Under the pieces are notes generated by a model. The model did no database searches and had not been told where the DNA came from. It saw nothing but the letters and a program-made list of their open reading frames with translations. Of a stretch of DNA of 12,917 bases, positions 7,165 through 12,917 are shown piece by piece. How positions within the stretch are numbered: the stretch's first letter is position 1; every line of letters starts with the position of its first letter. The stretch spans positions 1-12,917 of the forward strand of contig CAZVES010000083.1 in assembly GCA_964625835.1 (NCBI GenBank). The letters are read 5' to 3'. The DNA is from UBA5336 sp964625835. GTDB taxonomy: Bacteria; Pseudomonadota; Alphaproteobacteria; Caulobacterales; Hyphomonadaceae. The position numbers were made by a program, and so were the translations under genes.

Positions 7165-7734
7165 ATGAAGACATTCCTTAAAACCGCCGTGGCAACCGGC
7201 GTTCTCGTGTCCCTGGCAGCATGTGCCTCGGCGCCCGAGCCTGAGCCGGCCCCCGCGCCAGCCCCGGCGCCGGCCCCGGCACCCGAACCGGAGAACACGG
7301 CACCGGTCGTCCCGCCGCCAGTCAAGCCGGCTCCGCAGCCGGAGCGCTTCACCGGTCCGCCTCCCGGAACAATCGAAGACTTCCGGGTCAATGTCGGCGA
7401 GCGGGTCTACTTCGATCTCGACCAGTCGCGCCTGGATGGCGATGACCGCGAAATCCTGATGCGCCAGGCTGCCTGGCTGCAATCCTACCCGCAAACCCGC
7501 ATCCTCGTTGCCGGCAACTGCGATGAGCGTGGCACCCGCGAGTACAACCTCGCCCTGGGTGAGCGCCGCGCCGCCACTGTAAAGGACTTCCTGGTCAGCC
7601 AGGGCATCGATCCGGCCCGGATCGAGACCATTTCCTATGGCAAGGAGCGTCCCCTCGCGGCGGGCTCCAATGAGCAGGCCTGGGCCCAGAACCGCAACGG
7701 TTTCACCCAGATCATTTCTGGTGCCACGGGATAG
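7165..7734 (+). CDS. pal: Pal, peptidoglycan-associated lipoprotein
   Basis: 189 aa. The lipoprotein signal peptide ends in the lipobox LAAC, with C20 the lipidated residue. Residues 24-60 form a Pro/Ala/Glu linker including six AP units. The OmpA-type peptidoglycan-binding domain (about 75-186) has VYFDLDQSRL (81-90), the diaminopimelate-site region GNCDERGTREYNLALGERRA (117-136) and ISYGKERPL (156-164). Near the end, NRNGFTQII stands where OmpA domains usually have an NRR sequence. Pal anchors the outer membrane to peptidoglycan and binds TolB. ATG 7165 has GGAG 9 nt upstream; an in-frame GTG at 7123 would lie inside the candidate promoter and spoil the signal peptide. A strong hairpin follows the stop. 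Confidence 0.97.
   Translation: MKTFLKTAVATGVLVSLAACASAPEPEPAPAPAPAPAPAPEPENTAPVVPPPVKPAPQPERFTGPPPGTIEDFRVNVGERVYFDLDQSRLDGDDREILMRQAAWLQSYPQTRILVAGNCDERGTREYNLALGERRAATVKDFLVSQGIDPARIETISYGKERPLAAGSNEQAWAQNRNGFTQIISGATG
7249..7284 (+). repeat. pal: (Ala-Pro)6 codon repeat in pal
   Basis: Six tandem Ala-Pro codon pairs (residues 29-40) lie just after the lipidated Cys, flanked by EPEP on both sides. They act as a flexible tether between the outer membrane and the OmpA-type domain. The GC-rich hexamer repeat is liable to length variation. Confidence 0.75.
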
Positions 7735-7762
7735 GTCAGAAACATCAACTTGAACTACACAA

Positions 7763-7806
7763 TGCGGCCGGGCTGCCATAATTTGGCCCCGGCCGCAGTC
7801 TTATTC
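7763..7806 (+). terminator. Hairpin between pal and cpoB (terminator or attenuator)
   Basis: TGCGGCCGGG (7763-7772) pairs perfectly with CCCGGCCGCA (7788-7797). After a CT bulge three more pairs (GCC/GGC) close an ATAATTT loop. The following tract, GTCTTATTC, is only moderately T-rich. It begins 28 bases after the pal stop. The likely role is partial termination or 3'-end stabilisation of tol-pal mRNA, lowering cpoB expression. Confidence 0.6.
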
Positions 7807-7812
7807 AGAACC

Positions 7813-8772
7813 ATGCCAATGTTTCGTTTCATGATCGCTTCCGCCTGCGCCGGCCTTGTTATCGCCGCGCCGGCTTTCTCCCAGTCCGCTCCCATCCGCC
7901 AGGGCGTGACCAGCCAGTCCCTCGCCTCCCAGACAGAACAATTGCAGCGCACGAATGCGGAACTGCGGCTTCAGATTGGCGACATGCAGCGCGAAGTGGC
8001 CCAGCTGACCGGTAAGATCGAAACGCTGGAGTTCCTGCTCGGCCAGACCCGCGACGAGATCAACCGCATGCAGGGTGACGACAAGGCGATTGGCGAAGCG
8101 CTGAAGGCCATTGAAGCCCGTCTCGACACGCTCGATCGGCGCATGGAGTCGATGAATGAACGGGTGGCGAATGTCGGCACCCAGGCCGGCGGACAGACCA
8201 TTATGGTGCGCAATGCCGATGGCACGGTCACGCGCCGGGTGATTTCCAGCACCACGGGTTCGACCACCTCATCGGCTGACGAGACGCGCGAGGCGGAGAC
8301 GGAAAGCGCTGAAGTTTCGGAAACCGCGCCGCAGCCGGTCCAGACCGGCTCGCTTGGCACGATCTCGGCAACGGAGCTGCCTGGCGAGGCGGGCCCGCTT
8401 TTTGCCGAAGCCAAGGCGCGCCTGCTGCAATTCGATTATGCTGGCGCTGAGGAAGCGTTTTCGGAGTTCCTCGCCAAATTTGGGAATGACCCGCAGGCCG
8501 GCGAGGCGCAATACTGGCTTGGCGAGGTTCTCTACCAGCAGGAAGAGTATGCCGCATCCGGCCAGGCCTACACAGAGATGATCCGCGCCTATCCCGATGA
8601 CCCGCGCGCGGCAGATGCCCTCGTCAAGCTGGCCCGATCGATGCGTCTTGTGGGGGATTCCACACGCGCCTGCGCGGCGCTGGATGCGCTGCCGGCGCGC
8701 TATCCCGACGCGTCGGGCGTCACGCGAAACCTGGCCGCGGTCGAACGCACCCGTTCCGGCTGTGACGGCTGA
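7813..8772 (+). CDS. cpoB: CpoB/YbgF, Tol-Pal system periplasmic protein
   Basis: 319 aa from ATG 7813. A signal peptide with likely cleavage after AFS (about residue 23) precedes a coiled-coil (about 38-120, heptad-like SQTEQLQRTNAELRLQIGDM onward) that drives trimerisation in the family. A low-complexity Ser/Thr/Glu linker (about 145-190) is followed by TPR repeats (about 194-318: GPLFAEAKARLLQFDYAGAE, QYWLGEVLYQQEEYAASGQA, ADALVKLARSMRLVG). In E. coli CpoB binds TolA and coordinates PBP1B with outer-membrane constriction. No good Shine-Dalgarno is seen. ATG 7819 is another possible start, and the frame is open upstream to 7750, but that extension runs through the hairpin. The tilS start overlaps its 3' end. 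Confidence 0.93.
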   Translation: MPMFRFMIASACAGLVIAAPAFSQSAPIRQGVTSQSLASQTEQLQRTNAELRLQIGDMQREVAQLTGKIETLEFLLGQTRDEINRMQGDDKAIGEALKAIEARLDTLDRRMESMNERVANVGTQAGGQTIMVRNADGTVTRRVISSTTGSTTSSADETREAETESAEVSETAPQPVQTGSLGTISATELPGEAGPLFAEAKARLLQFDYAGAEEAFSEFLAKFGNDPQAGEAQYWLGEVLYQQEEYAASGQAYTEMIRAYPDDPRAADALVKLARSMRLVGDSTRACAALDALPARYPDASGVTRNLAAVERTRSGCDG

Positions 8773-9869
8773 CCGGGAGGTTCACTGCGTTTCACAGCGG
8801 GTTCACGCCTGGCTGGATGCCTGGATCGACCAGGCCGGGCCGAAACCGTTTCGCGACACAATTGGACTGGCTGTCTCCGGGGGCGGCGATTCCCTGGCAT
8901 TGCTCCTTATGGCGTCTGACTGGGCCGCCGGGAGGGGGCTGAAGTTACATGTTTTCACGGTGGACCACGGCTTGCGCCCGGAGAGTCCAGCAGAAACGCG
9001 GTTTGTGGCGGCGTCTTCGGCACGGCTTGGCCTGCCCTGTGATGTCCTGATGGCAGACCCTGGCACACCGTCCGCGCGTCGTGCGCGCAAGGCTCGCCAT
9101 ACGCTGCTGGCCGAGTCCTGCGCCCAGAAGGGGCTTGCCCACCTCCTTCTGGGCCACACCCATGATGATCAGGTTGAGACCTTCCTTATGCGCGCCGGCA
9201 GGGGGTCGGGATGGTATGGCCTTGGGGCAATGGACCGGCTCTCGCCATCGCCGGCCTGGCCAGAAGGGCGGGGCCTGACGCTTGTACGTCCGCTCCTGGG
9301 TGAGCCGCGGCAAGTCTTGCGCGACTGGCTGGTTTCGCGCGGCCAGGACTGGATCGATGATCCGACCAATGACAACGAAGACTATGAGCGTGTGAGATTG
9401 CGCAATCGACTGCGCGAAAACGCCATTGTGCGCAAGCGGATCGGCCGGATGCTGCCCCGGCTGGCGATCCTGAGACAGGCCGAGCAGGCACAGCTCGCCA
9501 AGGCGATCGAAAGTCGGGTCACATTTTATCCCGATGCGAGTCTCGATTTCGACCCGACAGGACTGAACGAGGAACGCGCATTGCGCATACTGGGCTGGCT
9601 GGTGCAGGCGGCCGCCGGAAAGGCACAGATGCCGCGNNNNNNNNNNNNNNNNNNNNNNNNNNNNNNNNNNNNNNNNNNNNNNNNNNNNNNNNNNNNNNNN
9701 NNNNNNNNNNNNNNNNNNNNNNNNNNNNNNNNNNNNAGGGGGTTGCCTACTGGTGAATTTGAGAAATGGACTTCTTTGGTGGAACCGCGGCTGCGACATG
9801 TCTGCTCAATCTGGAGGCAATTGCCCCGCCTGTCGCACGTCTTGCCAGAATAGGGAGTCGTTTTCCTGA
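8762..9869 (+). CDS. tilS: tRNA(Ile)-lysidine synthetase TilS, interrupted by assembly gap
   Basis: TilS converts C34 of tRNA-Ile(CAU) to lysidine using ATP and lysine, so that it reads AUA. The PP-loop motif SGGGDS is at residues 39-44, followed by VFTVDHGLRPES (64-75), LLLGHTHDDQVETFLMRAGR (128-147) and the TilS-specific WIDDPTNDNEDYERVRLRNR (197-216). The start is GTG 8762, overlapping the cpoB stop by 11 nt; no ATG fits. Codons are readable to 9636, then comes the gap. After the gap, the frame starting at 9738 reads GGCLLVNLRNGLLWW and ends at TGA 9867-9869. This resembles a TilS C-terminal tail (TLGGC-type), so I place the end there. That frame fits the upstream part only if the true gap is a multiple of three. 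The 3' end is provisional; the enzyme identity is certain. An intact TilS fits a genome that uses AUA. Confidence 0.9.
9637..9736. other. Assembly gap (100 N)
   Basis: Exactly 100 N, a placeholder of unknown true length, inside tilS. It removes the region between the central helical part of TilS and its C-terminal tail. Confidence 0.98.
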
Positions 9870-9921
9870 TCCGGCCACCCTATGTTATGGTTCAAGTCGT
9901 TACAGAAGTGAAAGTCATTCC

Positions 9922-11844
9922 ATGAACATGCGGAACTTGGCCATCTGGGGCCTCATCGCTGCTCTGATCATCGGCATGGTGGTCGTCATGCAGGGCAACA
10001 CTACCGAGCGTGGTGCCGACCAGATCACCTATTCGGAAATGATCAACCTGGCAGAAGCAGGCAGCCTGCAAGACGTGACCATCAAGGGCACGAAAGCCAC
10101 GGGCACCACCACATCGGGCACGCGTTTTGTCGCGGAAGTGCCCGCGCTCGACCTCAACCTGCCCGATAAGCTCACCGATAGCGGGGCAGAGGTCACCTTC
10201 GAATCCAATGAAGGCTCGTCCCTCGGTGCGATCTTCATCAACCTGATCCCGGTCCTGCTGATCCTGGGTCTCTTCCTCTTCATGATGCGCCAGATGCAGG
10301 GCGGTGGCCGCGGCGGTGCGATGAGCTTTGGCAAGTCGAAAGCCCGGCTGCTGACAGAGAAGCATGGCCGCGTGACCTTTGACGACGTGGCCGGCGTGGA
10401 CGAGGCCAAGGAAGAGCTACAGGAGATCGTGGAATTCCTGAAAGATCCGTCCAAGTACCAGCGCCTCGGCGGCAAGATCCCCAAGGGCGCCCTGCTGGTC
10501 GGCCCGCCCGGAACCGGCAAGACGCTCATCGCGCGCGCCGTGGCGGGCGAGGCCAATGTGCCCTTCTTCACCATCTCCGGTTCGGACTTTGTGGAGATGT
10601 TTGTTGGCGTGGGTGCCTCGCGGGTGCGCGACATGTTCGAGCAGGCCAAGCGGTCTGCGCCATGCATCATCTTCATTGACGAGATCGACGCGGTCGGCCG
10701 CTCGCGCGGTGCCGGCCTGGGCGGCGGCAATGACGAGCGTGAGCAGACCCTGAACCAGCTCCTTGTGGAGATGGACGGTTTCGAGACCAATGAGGGCATT
10801 ATCCTCATTGCGGCCACCAACCGGCCCGACGTTCTCGACCCGGCGCTGCTGCGTCCTGGCCGGTTCGACCGCCAGGTCACCGTCGGCAATCCCGACATCA
10901 TCGGCCGCGAGAAGATCCTGAAAGTGCACATGCGCAATGTGCCCATCGCCAAGGATGTGAACGCCAAGACGATTGCGCGCGGCACGCCCGGTTTCTCCGG
11001 CGCAGACCTTGCCAACCTCGTGAACGAGGCGGCCCTGCTTGCGGCCCGTCGTGGCAAGCGCGTGGTGGCCATGAAGGAGTTCGAGGACGCCAAGGACAAG
11101 GTGATGATGGGCCCGGAACGGCGCTCCATGGTGATGTCCGAGGGCGAGAAGGAACTCACCGCCTATCATGAGGCCGGCCACGCCATTGTCGCCCTGAAAG
11201 TCCCCAAGGCCGACCCGGTCCACAAGGCGACCATCATTCCCCGCGGGCGCGCCCTCGGCATGGTGATGCAGCTTCCGACCGACGACAAGCTGTCCATGTC
11301 CAAGATCGAGATGACCTCGCGACTGGCCATCATGATGGGCGGCCGGGTGGCAGAGGAACTGCGTTTCGGCGAGGACAATGTCACCGCCGGCGCAGCCAGC
11401 GACATCCAGCAGGCCACACGCCTGGCCCGTGCCATGGTGACCCGTTGGGGCCTGTCAGATGCCATTGGACCCGTCGACTATGGCGAGGACCAGGGCGAGG
11501 TGTTTCTCGGCCAGCAACTGGTCCAGTCCTCCAGCGTGTCGGAAGAGACCTCGAAGAAGATTGAGGAAGAAGTACGCCGCCTGGTGCAGACCGGCATGGA
11601 CGAGGCCCGCCGCATCATGACCGACCATCGAGATCAATGGGAAGCGGTCGCGGAAGGGTTGCTGGAATATGAAACGCTCACCGGCGAGGAGATCAACGAC
11701 CTCCTGAATGGCAAGAAACCCGACCGTCCCGATATCTCCGATGAGGATGACGGTCCGGCCTCGGCTGTGCCTGTGATCGACAAGAAGCGCCCGAAAGCCG
11801 AAGACGGCGGAGAGGGCTTTGAGGGCGATCCCAAGCCGGCCTGA
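9922..11844 (+). CDS. ftsH: FtsH, ATP-dependent membrane zinc metalloprotease
   Basis: 640 aa, full family length. Membrane helix 1 is at about 5-24, the periplasmic domain at 25-102 and helix 2 at about 103-122. The AAA+ module follows, with Walker A GPPGTGKT (194-201), Walker B IIFIDEID (249-256), the pore loop FVGVGASR (227-234) and second region of homology ATNRPDVLDPALLRPGRFDR (298-317). The protease domain has the zinc site HEAGH (H416, E417, H420) and third ligand D494 in AASDIQQATRLAR. The tail (about 598-640) is acidic and lysine-rich. FtsH forms hexamers that degrade misfolded membrane proteins and regulators such as LpxC and heat-shock sigma in well-studied species. ATG 9922 is the start; the open frame upstream is tilS tail read in another frame. 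A second ATG at 9928 is possible. It is followed by a strong terminator. Confidence 0.98.
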   Translation: MNMRNLAIWGLIAALIIGMVVVMQGNTTERGADQITYSEMINLAEAGSLQDVTIKGTKATGTTTSGTRFVAEVPALDLNLPDKLTDSGAEVTFESNEGSSLGAIFINLIPVLLILGLFLFMMRQMQGGGRGGAMSFGKSKARLLTEKHGRVTFDDVAGVDEAKEELQEIVEFLKDPSKYQRLGGKIPKGALLVGPPGTGKTLIARAVAGEANVPFFTISGSDFVEMFVGVGASRVRDMFEQAKRSAPCIIFIDEIDAVGRSRGAGLGGGNDEREQTLNQLLVEMDGFETNEGIILIAATNRPDVLDPALLRPGRFDRQVTVGNPDIIGREKILKVHMRNVPIAKDVNAKTIARGTPGFSGADLANLVNEAALLAARRGKRVVAMKEFEDAKDKVMMGPERRSMVMSEGEKELTAYHEAGHAIVALKVPKADPVHKATIIPRGRALGMVMQLPTDDKLSMSKIEMTSRLAIMMGGRVAEELRFGEDNVTAGAASDIQQATRLARAMVTRWGLSDAIGPVDYGEDQGEVFLGQQLVQSSSVSEETSKKIEEEVRRLVQTGMDEARRIMTDHRDQWEAVAEGLLEYETLTGEEINDLLNGKKPDRPDISDEDDGPASAVPVIDKKRPKAEDGGEGFEGDPKPA

Positions 11845-11870
11845 CCCGGGCCTCGATTTCAGGACTTGAA

Positions 11871-11912
11871 TCAAGGGGCGCTTCGGGTACGAGGTGCCCC
11901 TTGAAGTTTTTT
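11871..11912 (+). terminator. Intrinsic terminator after ftsH
   Basis: TCAAGGGGCGCTTCG (11871-11885) pairs over 15 positions with 11890-11904 (two G-U pairs) around a GGTA loop, followed by AG and six T (11907-11912). It starts 27 bases after the ftsH stop and should end the transcript running through cpoB-tilS-ftsH. Confidence 0.9.
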
Positions 11913-11930
11913 GCCAAACCCCTCGCATAG

Positions 11931-12203
11931 TCTGCTGCCAGGCTAGCGTTCGCGGCGGGTGGCGCCTCCACCTCGCCTGATCCGGGCCTGCCCAAGGGTG
12001 CCTTCTGGGACGCCTTTGCACCGCTTTGCGGCAACGACTATCTGGGCGAGATGACCACCACCTGTTCGGTCGACCGGAACTGGGCCAATTCAAGACGGGT
12101 CCTGCATGTGGCCGAGTGCTCGCGAGACGGCGTGGTGGCCCATTTCAACATCACCGAGGCCGTGCCCGTGGAGATACCGCAAGGCTGGCATCCGCCGGGT
12201 TGA
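11931..12203 (+). pseudogene. Probable remnant of a secreted-protein gene with internal deletion
   Basis: The 423 bases between ftsH and thiD hold the terminator and this open frame. From a TAG at 11928 to TGA 12201 it reads 90 codons without a start before ATG 12051. It begins like the end of a signal peptide (LAFAAGG), then FWDAFAPLCGNDYLGEM (from 12003), then a Trp/Ser stretch, RVLHVAEC, and ends FNITEAVPVEIPQGWHPPG. From memory this matches both ends of a family of about 200-aa secreted or lipoprotein-like proteins of unknown function. These begin with FWD...LCG...G, continue with LxMHVRxC, have a central SRTW and KHDHRHEDG core, and finish with FDLTxPV...PPxPWG. Here the core of some 100 residues is absent and the two ends are joined near 12126-12141, in frame. 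The N-terminal start and signal peptide are also lost. It is most likely a decayed gene; a short functional protein from ATG 12051 (50 aa) is possible but less likely. Confidence 0.45.
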
Positions 12204-12267
12204 GTGTCTGTCGAGATCTCGATCCGATCAGGATTGTTTCGATCACAACCGGCCATAGGTTCAGACC

Positions 12268-12917
12268 ATGGACATTGAAAAGAGCCCCAAACCGCGCGGG
12301 CGAGTGATGGTCATCGCCGGTTCTGACAATTCTGGCGGCGCCGGCATCCAGGCCGACATCAAGTCGATCACGGCCAATGGCGGCTATGCCATGACGGCGA
12401 TCACGGCGCTGGCGATCCAGAATACGACCGGCGTCACCGACGTCTTCCCCATCCCGCTGCCCGTGGTGCTGGCGCAGGTGGACACCAGCCTCTCCGACAT
12501 AGGCGCGGATGCGATCAAGACCGGCATGCTGGGCGATGCCCGGCTGATCGAGGCGCTGGCCGAGCGCCTCTCCCATTGGGCGCCCGGGGCTGATCGCGTG
12601 GTTGACCCGGTCATGGTGGCCACAAGCGGCGACCGGCTCGTGGAAGTGCCAGCCATCGAGGCGCTGGCCAGCGCACTGGTCCCCGGCGCGGCCCTCGTCA
12701 CCCCCAATGCGCCGGAAGCAGAAATCCTCACGGGCAAAGCGGTGGAGACCGTGGACGGACAACGCCGCGCCGCCGAGGCACTGCTTGAAAGAGGGGCCCT
12801 CGGTGCACTGGTGAAAGGCGGCCATATCGCAGCGGGCCGCGTCACGGACGTGCTCCAGACCCATAATGGGGAGTGGATTTTCGAAAGCCCGCGCATCGAA
12901 ACCACCAGCACCCATGG
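12268..12917 (+). CDS. thiD: Hydroxymethylpyrimidine/phosphomethylpyrimidine kinase (3' end outside window)
   Basis: 216 codons are visible. ThiD phosphorylates HMP and HMP-P to HMP-PP for thiamine synthesis. The ribokinase-like fold is shown by VMVIAGSDNSGGAGIQADIK (13-32), where the usual second Ser of the SDSSGGAG motif is Asn21. Also seen are the ALAIQNTTGV segment (47-56), IKTGMLGD (83-90), VVDPVMVATSGDRL (111-124), the PNAPEAEIL loop (146-154) and VKGGH (182-186). The window ends in the anion-hole motif TTSTHG(TGC), so the catalytic GTGC and about 45-55 residues lie beyond. ATG 12268 has an AGG 8 nt upstream; an in-frame GTG/ATG pair follows at residues 13-14. It stands alone after the ftsH terminator, so it should have its own promoter in 12204-12267. 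No TPP riboswitch features are visible there. Confidence 0.95.
   Translation, partial: MDIEKSPKPRGRVMVIAGSDNSGGAGIQADIKSITANGGYAMTAITALAIQNTTGVTDVFPIPLPVVLAQVDTSLSDIGADAIKTGMLGDARLIEALAERLSHWAPGADRVVDPVMVATSGDRLVEVPAIEALASALVPGAALVTPNAPEAEILTGKAVETVDGQRRAAEALLERGALGALVKGGHIAAGRVTDVLQTHNGEWIFESPRIETTSTH

Noticed and set aside
9861..9890. RpoH-like promoter before ftsH (CCTATGTTAT at 9879-9888)
   Set aside because: The -10-like part is close to the alphaproteobacterial heat-shock consensus, but no CTTG-type -35 lies at the right distance (TCGTTTTCC is there instead).
10029..11159. Minus-strand open frame of 376 codons inside ftsH
   Set aside because: Antisense to the highly conserved FtsH AAA+ domain; Ser/Arg-rich translation typical of a shadow frame.
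12211..12222. 12-bp perfect palindrome TCGAGATCTCGA upstream of thiD
   Set aside because: About three 12-bp palindromes are expected by chance in a window this size, and no second copy or conserved spacing is visible.
12204..12267. TPP riboswitch before thiD
   Set aside because: The space is only 64 bases and lacks the CUGAGA and ACCUGAUC-type conserved elements.

Overview
The window is GC-rich and carries the core tol-pal cell-envelope cluster of an alphaproteobacterium. The order ybgC-tolQ-tolR-tolA-tolB-pal-cpoB-tilS-ftsH is the usual alphaproteobacterial one. The Pro/Glu-rich linkers, the TolB/FtsH sequence style and the non-ATG infC start suggest a marine Caulobacterales/Maricaulales-like (Hyphomonadaceae-type) lineage; the class is fairly secure, the family is inference. 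Two runs of exactly 100 N (5509-5608 and 9637-9736) are assembly-gap placeholders, so this is draft sequence. The first gap removes the 3' end of tolA and the second removes part of tilS.

Layout. Minus strand, 2730 down to 1: a GT4-like glycosyltransferase, a GT9-like (heptosyltransferase-type) glycosyltransferase, then infC (IF-3), cut by the window edge. Plus strand, from 2810: ybgC, a 190-base intergenic region, tolQ-tolR-tolA tightly packed, gap, tolB, a 166-base intergenic region holding a perfect DnaA-box 9-mer and a TTGACA promoter candidate, pal, a strong hairpin, cpoB (ybgF), tilS overlapping cpoB, gap, ftsH and a strong intrinsic terminator. After that come a probable gene remnant and the 5' three quarters of thiD, cut by the window edge.

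How the genes work together. TolQ/TolR form the proton-driven inner-membrane motor. TolA spans the periplasm, TolB and lipoprotein Pal link to the outer membrane and peptidoglycan, CpoB is the periplasmic regulator and YbgC the cytoplasmic thioesterase of the cluster. TilS modifies tRNA-Ile, FtsH is the membrane-bound quality-control protease, and the two glycosyltransferases probably build surface glycolipid or polysaccharide. ThiD belongs to thiamine synthesis.

No new multi-gene system (defence locus, mobile element, CRISPR or gene cluster of unknown type) is visible. The points most worth a second look are the infC start codon (AUA or AUU), the DnaA box before pal, the paired TTAACGA repeats before tolQ, the probable internally deleted gene remnant between ftsH and thiD, and the hairpin between pal and cpoB.
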